Notes: generated by a model from the letters alone, not told the origin. Numbered from the stretch's first letter, positions 56,325-63,960 are shown. The stretch is 64,000 nt of DNA from Eubacterium sp. AF16-48 (GCF_003479405.1 NZ_QUHB01000004.1:62001-126000); one strand, 5' to 3'. Numbers and translations are program-made.

Positions 56325-57297
56325 GAATAAAACAGAATTGAAAATGATAAAGATGTCAGATGTCCAGTCCCAGACAGTGGACTGGCTCTGGTATCCATTT
56401 ATCCCTTATGGGAAATTAACGATCATTCAGGGTGATCCGGGCGATGGAAAAACTACGCTGATATTAAATATTGCAGCGAGATTGTCTAAAGGAGAAGGTC
56501 TGGATAACGATATGAAAGTAACAGAACCAGTAAAGATTATTTATCAGACAGCGGAAGATGGGCTGGCAGATACGGTAAAACCCAGACTGGAGCTGGCAGA
56601 AGCGGTCTGTGAAAGAATCATGGTTATAGATGAAACAGAAAAATCACTTTCCATGATAGATGAGAGACTGGAAACTGCTATCAAACGGACTGGTGCGAGA
56701 GTGCTTATTTTAGATCCGATTCAGGCATACCTTGGAGGAACAATGGATATGAACCGGGCAAATGAAGCAAGGGATATGACAAAAAGATTGAGCTTGTTGG
56801 CAGAAAAGTATAAATGTGCAATTTTATTAATCGGACATATGAATAAAGCTGGTGGAAATAAAGCTGCATATAGAGGAATGGGTTCGATTGACTTTTTTGC
56901 AGTAGCCAGAAGCGTATTACTGGTAGGAAGAATAGAGGGAGAACCGGACTTAAGAGCAGTGGTTCAGATTAAAAATAATCTGGCTGCATTTGGACATTCC
57001 AAAGCATTTCGCCTGACAGAAACCGGATTTGAGTGGATAGGTGACTATGAAATCACAGCAGATGAGGTGCTTGGTGGAATTGCTCCAAAGGTAAATAAAC
57101 TGGAACAGGCAAAAAAGATGCTGAGGGAACTGGCAGAAACATCAACTTCTGTGCAAAGCAGTGAAATCTTTGATATGGCAGAAGATTTGAATATTTCTAA
57201 AAGAACACTGGAAAATGCAAAAAAGGAACTTGGAATTAAGGCAAGACGAATCGGTAATTCCTGGTATTGGGATTTAAATAAAGTTAAGCCGGAATAA
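56308..57297 (+). CDS. RepA-like AAA/RecA-fold ATPase of a mobilizable element
   Basis: 329-aa helicase-type ATPase. Walker A IIQGDPGDGKTTLILNIAARLS (about residues 40-60), AEDGLADTVKPRLELA, Walker B RVLILDPIQAYLGGTMDMN and LIGHMNKAGGNKAAYRGMGSIDFFAVARSVL place it in the RSF1010-RepA-like family. The C-terminal region (VQSSEIFDMAEDLNISKRTLENAKKELGIKARRIG) is a winged helix. GGAGGA precedes the ATG at 56308. It probably drives autonomous replication of the excised element from the repeats just downstream. Confidence 0.9.
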   Translation: MEQRNENKTELKMIKMSDVQSQTVDWLWYPFIPYGKLTIIQGDPGDGKTTLILNIAARLSKGEGLDNDMKVTEPVKIIYQTAEDGLADTVKPRLELAEAVCERIMVIDETEKSLSMIDERLETAIKRTGARVLILDPIQAYLGGTMDMNRANEARDMTKRLSLLAEKYKCAILLIGHMNKAGGNKAAYRGMGSIDFFAVARSVLLVGRIEGEPDLRAVVQIKNNLAAFGHSKAFRLTETGFEWIGDYEITADEVLGGIAPKVNKLEQAKKMLRELAETSTSVQSSEIFDMAEDLNISKRTLENAKKELGIKARRIGNSWYWDLNKVKPE

Positions 57298-57412
57298 ATT
57301 AAGGGTGCAACATTGCAGAGTATATAGAAAATGCGGAATTAAAATGCAAGGTTGCAATCTGTAAAGACATTGCAGTGTTGCGTCCTTACATAAATTGTAA
57401 GAAGGTGAGAAC
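57298..57412. repeat. Iteron-like repeats, candidate replication origin
   Basis: Three related 11-mers lie within 80 bp: GCAACATTGCA (57307-57317), TGCAAGGTTGCA (57345-57356, near-palindromic), and the inverted GCAACACTGCA (57371-57381). They follow the RepA-like gene directly and lie in AT-rich DNA. Confidence 0.5.
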
Positions 57413-57646
57413 TTGAAAAACGTTATGATTCCAGAGGAGTTATTTGGAAAGATTATAAAATATCATTTACTGGATCAGGAACAGGAAGCAGATGATATAA
57501 GAAAAGGTCTGGAAAAAAAGCTGGATGCAATGGTAAATCGTGAGGCATACAGTAAATTCAAAACTGCGCCAACAGAAGAAGAACGGGAAAAGTTCCGGCA
57601 GGAGTATCTGGACAGAAAAGGAATGCAAGAGAGCTTTCGATGGTAA
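57413..57646 (+). CDS. Small charged hypothetical protein (77 aa)
   Basis: TTG start at 57413 with AAGGTGA 8 nt upstream. Mostly helical and charged: MIPEELFGKIIKYHLLDQEQEADDIRKGLEKKLDAMVNREAYSKFK, then TEEEREKFRQEYLDRKG. It recurs in Lachnospiraceae mobilizable elements between repA and mob to my recollection (often mislabelled complexin-like). Function unknown. Confidence 0.7.
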   Translation: MKNVMIPEELFGKIIKYHLLDQEQEADDIRKGLEKKLDAMVNREAYSKFKTAPTEEEREKFRQEYLDRKGMQESFRW

Positions 57647-57796
57647 CAGTTCGTGTTGATTACCTTTTTACAGGAGCGTGTCACGCCCCTGTGAGAAGTA
57701 AACAAGAAGAAAGTTGGTAAGGCGCATACGGAAAGCTGAGGCTAGACGGTGAGGTTGCTGTAAATTTGATAGTTGTGAAGAAGGGAGAACGATTCG
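57647..57796. other. 150-bp structured non-coding interval
   Basis: A hairpin ACAGGaGCG-TGTCA-CGCcCCTGT (57670-57692) is followed by G-rich sequence up to the ribosome site of the DUF5348 gene. No ORF. It could be a regulatory RNA or leader. Confidence 0.35.
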
Positions 57797-58024
57797 ATGA
57801 AGCAGGGAAGATTAGGATATAACAGTAGCAATGACAAATATGGGTTATTAGCCTCGGACTTATGGATTGATACGGGATTTCACTGTGGAGAAGGTCTTGA
57901 GGTGCTGGTCGATGATAAGTGGGTAAGGACAAGAATGGAGATGAATCCAGCAAGAGAATGGTATCTGGTTGGAACGCCATACTGTGGAGATCTGGAATAT
58001 GTGCAGGCAAGAATATCGGAATAA
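57797..58024 (+). CDS. DUF5348-family protein
   Basis: 75 aa: MKQGRLGYNSSNDKYGLLAS, DLWIDTGFHCGEGLEVLVDDKWVRTRMEMNPAREWYLVGTPYCGDLEYVQARI. This matches the DUF5348 pattern (G-R-L-x-x-N...YGL...W...H-C-G-x-x-x-E-V...W...R-x-E...WYLVG). AAGGGAG before ATG. It occurs just upstream of relaxase genes in Firmicutes mobilizable elements; function unknown. Confidence 0.85.
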   Translation: MKQGRLGYNSSNDKYGLLASDLWIDTGFHCGEGLEVLVDDKWVRTRMEMNPAREWYLVGTPYCGDLEYVQARISE

Positions 58025-58079
58025 TTTAGTCGAGAGAGTAACGAAAGAGATAAAATAGCCCCCGGCAGGGCGCAAGGGT

Positions 58080-58244
58080 ACTTTTGATGGACGGAACGGC
58101 TGTCGAAAGTGCTTTTTGCGTTACTTTTGACAAAAGTAACAAAACTGCCGTATCCGGCGAAGATTTCTTTTTATACTATAGCTGGTAAAGATACAAATTT
58201 ATGTGCCATGTCTGGCACTGGTTTTAGAAAGTGGGGTGACGAAC
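58080..58244. other. Candidate oriT of the MobV relaxase
   Basis: A perfect 21-bp inverted repeat GTTACTTTTG-A-CAAAAGTAAC (58120-58140), GCCG-TATC-CGGC (58147-58158), and the hairpin GTGCCA-TGTC-TGGCAC (58203-58218) directly upstream of the mob gene. This resembles oriT regions of MobV/Pre elements. The nick site is not assigned. Confidence 0.6.
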
Positions 58245-59666
58245 ATGACGCTGAAACGAACAATTAGTGGTATGATCGGGACAGGTTCTCTGGCTCATAA
58301 CAGAAGGGAATTTATAGCAGAAAATGTTGATTCAGACAGAGTGCAACTAAATATTTGCTATCAGAATGAGAATTTAAAAGAAGTTTATAAAGAACTGTTT
58401 GATGAAGCTGTAGAACGATATAATATCGGGAAAAGAAAAGATAGACAGATTACAAATTACTATGAAAAAATCCGGCAGGGAAAACAAGAGAAGTTGTTCC
58501 ACGAAGTAATTTTTCAAATTGGAAATCGAGAAGATATGGCTGTCGGAACAGCAGAAGGAGATCTGGCTGTAAAAATACTGGATGAATATGTAAAGGACTT
58601 CCAGAAGCGGAATGCAACGTTACGGGTATTTGGGTGTTATCTACATCAGGATGAGTCTACTCCACATTTACATATTGATTTTATTCCTTATGTGACTGAT
58701 TGGAAAGGAAAAGGAATGGACACCAGAGTTTCGTTGAAACAGGCATTAAAAAGTCTTGGATTTCAAGGTGGAAATAAGCATGATACAGAGTTGAACCAGT
58801 GGATGAACCATGAAAAAAAGGTCCTGGCAGAGATTGCAAAACAGCATGGCATTGAATGGGAACAGAAAGGTACTCATGAGGAACATTTGGATGTTTATAA
58901 CTTCAAGAAGAAAGAGCGAAAAAAGGAAGTACAGGAGCTGGAGCAGGAGAAAGAGTATCTAACTGCAGAAAACGAAGAACTGACAGCACAAATTGCGGAA
59001 TTCAGAGCAGATATCCAGATTTTAAAAGACGATAAGGAACAGGCAAGCAGGGAGAAACAAGAAGCAGAACAAAGGGCAGAGGACGCAGAAAAAGAAGTAA
59101 AAAGTCTGGAAGAGCGTCGAGATGTGCTGCAGCCGATTATGGATAATGCCAGTAAAGAAATAAAAGAATATGGAATGATTAAGACGTTTTTACCGGAGGC
59201 AGGAACATTTGAACGTGCAGTACCTTACAGAGAAAATAAAATCAAGCCATTGTTTATCAAGATGAAGAATCAGATTGCTGCATTAGCTGGAAAGGTTGTA
59301 GAACTTAACAAAACGATAGAAAGCTGGAAAAACAAATATCAAAAATCTACGGAGAAATGTGATGATATCCAAACGCAGTTAGATGATGTGCGTAAAGAAA
59401 ATGGAAAATTATCAAATGATAATCAACGTTTACAAGAGATTTCGGACAGATATGACAGAGTGGTGCGTATTCTGGGAATGGAAACTGTAGAGGATGTGGT
59501 GCAGCAGGACATTAAAGAACAAAGGGCACTGGAAGAAAAACGGCGAATGGAGCAAATGCCAAAGGGAAGCGTTCTGAAACAGTTGGAATGGGCAACTCAA
59601 AAGAGCCAGATTGAAAACCAACAACGTAAGAAAAATAAAACAAAATACAAAGGATTGGAGATTTAG
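58245..59666 (+). CDS. mob: MobV/Pre-type relaxase
   Basis: 473-aa plasmid-recombination/mobilization relaxase. N-terminal MobV motifs: GMIGTGSLAHNRREFIAENVD, HEVIFQIGN, and the metal site FGCYLHQDESTPHLHIDFIPY (H-x-D-E-x-T-P-H-x-H). Then LNQWMNHEKKVLAEIAKQHGIEW and a long coiled coil (about residues 220-400). ATG at 58245 after GGGGTGA; the hairpin 26 bp upstream is probably part of its oriT. It would mobilise the element using a helper conjugation system, potentially that of the ICE inserted next to it. Confidence 0.94.
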   Translation: MTLKRTISGMIGTGSLAHNRREFIAENVDSDRVQLNICYQNENLKEVYKELFDEAVERYNIGKRKDRQITNYYEKIRQGKQEKLFHEVIFQIGNREDMAVGTAEGDLAVKILDEYVKDFQKRNATLRVFGCYLHQDESTPHLHIDFIPYVTDWKGKGMDTRVSLKQALKSLGFQGGNKHDTELNQWMNHEKKVLAEIAKQHGIEWEQKGTHEEHLDVYNFKKKERKKEVQELEQEKEYLTAENEELTAQIAEFRADIQILKDDKEQASREKQEAEQRAEDAEKEVKSLEERRDVLQPIMDNASKEIKEYGMIKTFLPEAGTFERAVPYRENKIKPLFIKMKNQIAALAGKVVELNKTIESWKNKYQKSTEKCDDIQTQLDDVRKENGKLSNDNQRLQEISDRYDRVVRILGMETVEDVVQQDIKEQRALEEKRRMEQMPKGSVLKQLEWATQKSQIENQQRKKNKTKYKGLEI

Positions 59667-59669
59667 ACT

Positions 59670-60044
59670 ATGAAAAAACAGATTTATGATGAGAAAAATG
59701 GAATGAGCTATACGTTGCATGGAGATTACTATTTGCCGGATCTGGTTTTAAGAGAAGAAGAACCGACATATGGAAAATATGGAATGTTACGAAAGCAGTT
59801 CTTAAAAGAACACAGATCAGCAAGATATCAATACATGTTATTGACCGGAAAATTGAATGAACATCTGAATCAGATCGATCAGGAAGTCAGAGAACAGGTG
59901 GAAACGCTTATGGAACAGATGACAGAAAAACAGGGTGTAACTGAAAAATTAAAGGCACAGGATCAGATGAAGTGGGTTAGGTTAATGAATAATATAAAAG
60001 CCAGTGCAGAAGAGATTATATTGAAAAACATGGTATATGTGTGA
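59670..60044 (+). CDS. tnpV: TnpV-family transposon protein
   Basis: 124 aa: YDEKNGMSYTLHGDYYLPDLVLREEEPTYGKYGMLRKQFLKEHRSARYQYMLLTGKLNEHLNQIDQEVREQVETLMEQMTEKQGVTEKLKAQDQMKWVRLMNNIKASAEEIIL. The G-x-Y-G-x-x-R-x-x-x-L-K-E and L-x-x-H-L-x-x-I-D signatures define TnpV of Tn4451-type elements. GGAG before ATG, 3 bp after the mob stop. Role unknown despite wide distribution. Confidence 0.9.
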   Translation: MKKQIYDEKNGMSYTLHGDYYLPDLVLREEEPTYGKYGMLRKQFLKEHRSARYQYMLLTGKLNEHLNQIDQEVREQVETLMEQMTEKQGVTEKLKAQDQMKWVRLMNNIKASAEEIILKNMVYV

Positions 60045-60142
60045 GATCGTTCTTTTACACTTTTGTATATATTAGAATAGCACTTTAGAAAGCACTATGG
60101 TAAAATAAAGTGAAGGTAAATCGGAATTTGGAGGATTGAATT

Positions 60143-60334
60143 ATGTGGAATGAATTAGGTATAAGTGGAGGAACCGCAATTGTTATTTTGATTGCGCTGT
60201 ATTTCGTTATCAAATGGGCAGTGAAAAATGGCATCAAAGAAGCTTACAGTGCAATCACTGGAAAGAAAACTGTTGAAGATATCCAAAACGAAAAAGAGCT
60301 GAAAGAACTTGGATTGGATTCAGAAGATCAATAA
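60143..60334 (+). CDS. DUF6019-like single-span membrane protein
   Basis: 63 aa. One hydrophobic helix (GTAIVILIALYFVIKWAVKNG) followed by a polar tail with IKEAYSAITGKKTVEDIQNE. GGAGG before ATG 60143. The IxxxxKxxxxIKxxIKEA-type pattern fits DUF6019 proteins (from memory). It lies in front of the DUF3784-like gene; function unknown. Confidence 0.7.
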   Translation: MWNELGISGGTAIVILIALYFVIKWAVKNGIKEAYSAITGKKTVEDIQNEKELKELGLDSEDQ

Positions 60335-60371
60335 CTTCAAGTTTGTGGAATCGACTGAAAGGAAGCATTAT

Positions 60372-60692
60372 ATGTTCTATATTTATATTATTTTTGATTT
60401 TGCAATGGCAGTAATTATGCTTTTATTTGGAATATGGTTTTATAGGTCAAAAGGACAAGCATCCAACTTCTTGTCTGGTTATAATATGAAATCTGCAGAA
60501 GAACGAAAAAAATATGATGAAAATGCTATGTGTAAGGCATATGGGAAGAGAATGATGCTTATGTCACTTCCTTTTATTGCTGGAATGATTATAGATATTT
60601 GGTATATAGGAACTGGTTGTTTAATTGCATGGGCGATATGGTTTGTTATGTTTATTCTGTTGCTTATAGATAGACATAAAAGAGAAAGTTAA
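60372..60692 (+). CDS. DUF3784-like membrane protein
   Basis: 106 aa with three hydrophobic spans (IYIIFDFAMAVIMLLFGIWFY; LMSLPFIAGMIIDIWYIGTG; IAWAIWFVMFILLLID). Between the first two is FLSGYNMKSAEERKKYDENAMCKAYG, the DUF3784 signature. ATG at 60372 has AGGAAG upstream; an earlier in-frame ATG lies within the preceding gene. Function unknown. Confidence 0.8.
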   Translation: MFYIYIIFDFAMAVIMLLFGIWFYRSKGQASNFLSGYNMKSAEERKKYDENAMCKAYGKRMMLMSLPFIAGMIIDIWYIGTGCLIAWAIWFVMFILLLIDRHKRES

Positions 60693-60842
60693 TTTATAGA
60701 AAAATAGAATGTTTTCGGGGTGAAAATACCGTTTATTTGTTTTAGACATATGATGTCCGATTGAAAATTAGCGGATTCTCGTTTTATGTCGTGGTAATTT
60801 TGCTATATATTGGTAAGCTGTAAGTGGAAGAGAGGTAGAGAC

Positions 60843-61784
60843 ATGGATACAAAAAAGATTGGAGCTTTTTTAAAGCAATGTCGTAAAGAAAAGAATCTTA
60901 CGCAAGAGCAGCTTGCCGAGAAGTTTGAGGTATCTGCAAGAACAGTTTCCAGATGGGAAACAGGAATAAATATGCCAGATCTCAGTATACTTGTTCAACT
61001 TGCTGAGTATTACGATGTTGAGATAAGAGAGCTCCTGGATGGAGAAAGGAGCCAGACTATGAATAAAGAGATGAAAGAAACACTGGACAAAGTGGCGGTG
61101 TATGAAGAATGGGTGAAACAAAAAGCATTAAAGGCTGGAAATCTTGCATTTGCATCAATGTTTGTGATTAGTGTGTTAGCGATTATTATTCAGATGTTAT
61201 TAACGGTGGATATTCGCTTGGTTTTAGGAGAGACAGCAACTGCTTTGGTAGGAGGAATTCTGTATGCTTCTATTATGGTGTACAATGGAATATGGGATAA
61301 ATGTTTGCCCAAAAGTGCTACTATATGGCGCGATTTTTTCACCAGTGTGATATGTGCAGGAATTTTTACAGTCATCTATGGCATATGTTTATTTAGAATG
61401 GGAGCTACAGAAACACAGGTAACACGATTAGCAGTGGGATTTCTGATTGGTATTACTATTGTGGCATTTATTGTTCTTAGGCTCTTGGCATTTATTAATC
61501 GAAAAAGAAACCAGAATTCGTCAAATGTTCAGGAGAAAAAGGAAACTTCCATATCTAAGGCAGAATGGACAAAAATTTATAATGCACAGAATATAGTAGA
61601 GACAGAACAACTCGTAGAAATGTTAAAGCAAAATGGAATAGCAGCTTTTTCACAGGAAGCAGGTGCGAATGTTGCAATGCATGGGGCACCTGGATTTGGA
61701 ATATATGGTGTGGATATATTCGTGAAAACCGATGATGCAGAGAAGGCAGTACAGTTGATCAAGGAGATTAATAACCAAGAATGA
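60843..61784 (+). CDS. XRE regulator with membrane region and DUF2007-like C-terminus
   Basis: 313-aa protein. N-terminal HTH: IGAFLKQCRKEKNLTQEQLAEKFEVSARTVSRWETGINMPDLSILVQLAEYYDVEIRELLDGE. The middle has four membrane spans (LAFASMFVISVLAIIIQMLL to FLIGITIVAFIVLRLLAF). The C-terminal about 65 residues (YNAQNIVETEQLVEMLKQNGIAAFSQEAG ... GVDIFVKTDDAEKAVQLIKEI) are DUF2007-like. Membrane-bound XRE regulators of this build are common in Lachnospiraceae and may couple membrane state to transcription. ATG at 60843 chosen by alignment with the HTH. Confidence 0.88.
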   Translation: MDTKKIGAFLKQCRKEKNLTQEQLAEKFEVSARTVSRWETGINMPDLSILVQLAEYYDVEIRELLDGERSQTMNKEMKETLDKVAVYEEWVKQKALKAGNLAFASMFVISVLAIIIQMLLTVDIRLVLGETATALVGGILYASIMVYNGIWDKCLPKSATIWRDFFTSVICAGIFTVIYGICLFRMGATETQVTRLAVGFLIGITIVAFIVLRLLAFINRKRNQNSSNVQEKKETSISKAEWTKIYNAQNIVETEQLVEMLKQNGIAAFSQEAGANVAMHGAPGFGIYGVDIFVKTDDAEKAVQLIKEINNQE

Positions 61785-61793
61785 AGAAAATTT

Positions 61794-61822
61794 TTGACAT
61801 TTTCACACATGCGTGCTAATAT
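61794..61822 (+). promoter_or_regulatory. Promoter of the antisense RNA
   Basis: TTGACA (61794-61799), 17-bp spacer, TAATAT (61817-61822). Near-consensus; expected start near 61829. Confidence 0.72.
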
Positions 61823-61828
61823 GATTAT

Positions 61829-61918
61829 AGAAAAAGAGTGCTACCGATAGACGGTTAGTCCGATATATGTTTTGACAAAAATTGCCGCTTAGTTTACCAG
61901 ACCAGGGCGGCTATTTTT
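61829..61918 (+). ncRNA. Candidate type I antitoxin RNA (about 90 nt)
   Basis: From the promoter at 61794-61822 to an intrinsic terminator GCCGC...GCGGC (61884-61911) plus TATTTTT. It runs opposite to the 3' end of the toxin-like mRNA. Its 5' portion (61838-61861) is one arm of a long inverted repeat whose other arm (62084-62112) lies at the 5' end of the toxin mRNA. The RNA is inferred from promoter and terminator only. Confidence 0.62.
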
Positions 61919-62009
61919 GTGGTTTATTATTATCCTTGCCAAAGGTATATCCAAGACCAAAGCAGGTTAAGCCGAAGCTCACTACTGCTATAAAATCAAC
62001 AATACTCAT
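61911..62009 (-). CDS. Toxin-like membrane peptide (32 aa) of a probable type I TA system
   Basis: Small peptide: a hydrophobic helix (VDFIAVVSFGLTCFGLGYTF) then a charged tail (GKDNNKPQK). AAGGAGG lies 8 nt before the ATG at 62009, an excellent site. A near-consensus promoter lies 114 bp upstream, giving a long structured leader. A convergent antisense RNA overlaps the stop codon. Size, topology and antisense layout are those of type I toxins (TxpA/Fst/C. difficile type I peptides), although the sequence is not one I can assign to a named family. Probably stabilises the element. Confidence 0.68.
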   Translation of the reverse strand: MSIVDFIAVVSFGLTCFGLGYTFGKDNNKPQK

Positions 62010-62083
62010 GGCTTAGCCCTCCTTTCCAGTGGATTCTCTTTCGAGTTTCTATGTAATCAGAGGGTCACAGTCCCTCTGCTGAA

Positions 62084-62112
62084 GGACTAACCGCCTACCG
62101 TTATGATAGCAC
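62084..62112. repeat. Inverted-repeat arm at the toxin mRNA 5' end
   Basis: Imperfect inverted copy of 61838-61861 (shared core GGACTAACCG / CGGTTAGTCC and GTGCTA at the outer end). In the toxin transcript the two ends could pair. Confidence 0.65.
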
Positions 62113-62122
62113 CCATGTTTCG

Positions 62123-62151
62123 ATTATAACAGTCAAGGTGGGAATCTGCAA
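62123..62151 (-). promoter_or_regulatory. Promoter of the toxin-like peptide mRNA
   Basis: On the minus strand: TTGCAG (62146-62151), 17-bp spacer, TATAAT (62123-62128). Expected start near 62116. Confidence 0.7.
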
Positions 62152-62433
62152 CCGGAAAGTTGACAGCTCATGAAAATCTGGCTGTGATACCGTTTTGATA
62201 CTAAAAAATGAAGAGAACAGAAATATAGCGTAGAAATCCTATAACACAGGACAATAAAGACACGAAAATCACAGAAAATAATGAGATTTTAAGAACCTCA
62301 CAAACGTGAAGGTGGTAGAACAGTAGGTTCAGGTAAGGTTGCTACAATTATCGAATAATACGATATGTTGGCGAATAGCCTATAAATAAAGGGACTTAGG
62401 AGCTTTTCCTAAGTCCTTTTTCTTTTAGTGGTA
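62152..62433. other. Junction between the mobilizable element and the next integrase
   Basis: Non-coding. GATACCGTTTTGATACTAA at about 62187-62205 resembles the 3' end of the integrase gene (TAGTACCATTTTAGTACCAC, minus strand at about 62430-62449), suggesting an attachment-site duplication or integrase remnant. A bidirectional-looking terminator sits at 62392-62416. Confidence 0.4.
62392..62416 (+). terminator. Intrinsic terminator before the integrase end
   Basis: GGACTTAGGA/TCCTAAGTCC perfect 10-bp arms, 5-nt loop, TTTTTC downstream on the plus strand. Confidence 0.75.
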
Positions 62434-63489
62434 CTAAAATGGTACTACTTTGTTTAACTTTTCTGCTAACTCATCAGCTCTGGAAGGGTATAAATGACTA
62501 TAAGTGTTAAGGGTAGTTTCAACTCGTTCATGCCCTAATCTTTCAGAAATCAGTAATGGATTAATACCCATATCAATTAGTAAACTTGCATGTGAATGTC
62601 TAAAATCATGTACTCGTATCTTTTTTAGTCCTGCCTGTTCACTTTTCTTTTTGAGTTCCTTATAAAGAATAGCTTTGGTATATGGAAAGACACGGTCGGT
62701 CATCTTATAGCCATAAATTCTTTCAATATAATTACTTAAATCTTTAACCAGTAATTGGGGAATAGTTATTTCTCTGTTACTCTTAGGTGTCTTGGGTGAA
62801 GTAACATTGACTTTTCCACCTTTGAAATTTACAGTCTTATTAATTCTAATTATCCCATTATCTAAATCCAAATCATTATATGTTAGTGCTAATAGTTCTC
62901 CTATACGCATTCCGGTGTAATATAAAGTTTGAAACATTGTATACTTTGTAATATCATCAACAAGTGCAATAAACTTAAAATATTCTTCTTTAGTCCAGAA
63001 TGTTATTTTGTTTCGTTTTCTTTTCCCCATACTTCCAGCTAAATGACATGGATTTTCTTTTAAATTATAAAATTTTACAGCAAAGTTTAAAGTAGCAACA
63101 AGCAGGTTGTTCATTCGTTTAAGGTATGCATCCGAATATCCCTGGGAAATCTGTTTATTTTGCCATGCCCTTATATCAGCAGGAGTTAATAAATTAATTG
63201 GTTTATTGCCCAAATATGGAAGTATTCTATTGTTCAATAAATGTTTATGACCATCATAAGTTACTTCTTTTAGTCTGGTTTTTATGTCTTTTAGATATAA
63301 TTGAGCTAGTGAGTTTAAAGTCATATCAGGTTCGCCCTGCATTTGCAGCAAAAACTCACGTTCCCAATTAACAGCATCTTTTTTTAGTTTGAAGCCACGT
63401 TTCTTTTTTTGCTTTTTTTCTCCTGTGTAATCAATGTAATAAGTTTTCACATAGTAAGTGTTTCTAGTTTCATCTTTAAAAACTGCCAT
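62434..63489 (-). CDS. int: Tyrosine-type site-specific integrase
   Basis: 351-aa phage-integrase-family recombinase. An Arm/SAM-like N-terminal domain (VFKDETRNTYYVKTYYIDYTGEKKQKKKRGF; LAQLYLKDIKTRLKEVTYDGHKHLLNNRI) precedes the catalytic domain with Arg in YTGMRIGELLALTYNDLD, Lys near TPKSNREITIP, HDFRHSHASLLIDMG, LGHERVETT and Tyr in LNTYSHLYPSRADE. The ATG at 63489 has AAAGGAG 7 nt upstream; an earlier in-frame ATG does not. It sits at the left end of a third element extending past the right edge. Its 3' end probably adjoins the attachment site. Confidence 0.94.
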   Translation of the reverse strand: MAVFKDETRNTYYVKTYYIDYTGEKKQKKKRGFKLKKDAVNWEREFLLQMQGEPDMTLNSLAQLYLKDIKTRLKEVTYDGHKHLLNNRILPYLGNKPINLLTPADIRAWQNKQISQGYSDAYLKRMNNLLVATLNFAVKFYNLKENPCHLAGSMGKRKRNKITFWTKEEYFKFIALVDDITKYTMFQTLYYTGMRIGELLALTYNDLDLDNGIIRINKTVNFKGGKVNVTSPKTPKSNREITIPQLLVKDLSNYIERIYGYKMTDRVFPYTKAILYKELKKKSEQAGLKKIRVHDFRHSHASLLIDMGINPLLISERLGHERVETTLNTYSHLYPSRADELAEKLNKVVPF

Positions 63490-63539
63490 ATTGTATCTCC
63501 TTTCTTCCCTAAAAAGGATATAAAAATAACACCCAGCAT

Positions 63540-63568
63540 TTGACCAGGTGCTCCAAAAATGATACAAT
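63540..63568 (+). promoter_or_regulatory. Promoter of a candidate antisense RNA in the integrase leader
   Basis: TTGACC (63540-63545), 17-bp spacer, TACAAT (63563-63568) on the plus strand. Confidence 0.6.
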
Positions 63569-63574
63569 ACAACT

Positions 63575-63633
63575 TGTCTAGGGTGGTATTTATATCACTT
63601 GTGGAGCTGGTCGTTAGCGGCTGGCTCTTTTTT
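63575..63633 (+). ncRNA. Candidate antisense RNA to the integrase leader (about 60 nt)
   Basis: Starts just after the promoter at 63540-63568 and ends in the hairpin GAGCTGGTCG-TTAG-CGGCTGGCTC (63604-63627) followed by TTTTTT. It is fully complementary to the untranslated leader of the integrase transcript. Inferred from promoter and terminator. Confidence 0.55.
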
Positions 63634-63667
63634 ATGTAGTTTGAATTATTTATTAGATAACGAAAAA

Positions 63668-63689
63668 GACCCCACATTACTGTGAGGTC
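63668..63689 (-). terminator. Attenuator-like terminator in the integrase leader
   Basis: On the minus strand: GACCTCACA-GTAA-TGTGGGGTC followed by TTTTTCG. It lies about 55-75 nt after the predicted integrase transcription start. Confidence 0.68.
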
Positions 63690-63748
63690 CCAAATTTAAT
63701 AATCAATAACAATTAATGCCCTATAGGCTACATTTTAATTGTAACTAG

Positions 63749-63777
63749 ATTATACTATATTGTATGCTCACAGTCAA
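63749..63777 (-). promoter_or_regulatory. int: Probable integrase promoter
   Basis: On the minus strand: TTGACT (63772-63777), 17-bp spacer, TATAAT (63749-63754). The start near 63742 leaves a leader of about 250 nt before the integrase ATG. Confidence 0.68.
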
Positions 63778-63810
63778 GAATCCTTAAACCCCTCGAATTC
63801 GAGGGGGTAA

Positions 63811-63954
63811 AAGAAAAAGGCAGGTAACCGAAGCTACCTGCCAACGTTAGACCAAATTATAAGATGGGCGGCGTATCCATCATCTCAGGTACTCTTACGA
63901 GTGCGTCGGGAGCCTTTCCGACCTTTATAATTCAGTTTCAGTCTTATTTTATGT
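63811..63954 (-). ncRNA. Candidate structured non-coding RNA (about 144 nt)
   Basis: Perfect consensus promoter upstream and a strong terminator (GGCAGGTA...TACCTGCC, 63819-63842, then a T-rich tract) downstream. Between them are further stems: GTCGG/CCGAC, ACTC-GTAA-GAGT and GATGG/CCATC. No ORF longer than eight codons. Not matched to a family I know. Confidence 0.65.
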
Positions 63955-63960
63955 AACTCG

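Noticed and set aside
63447..63677. 76-codon minus-strand frame over the integrase leader
   Set aside because: It crosses the leader RNA structures, lacks a ribosome site and overlaps the integrase start out of frame.
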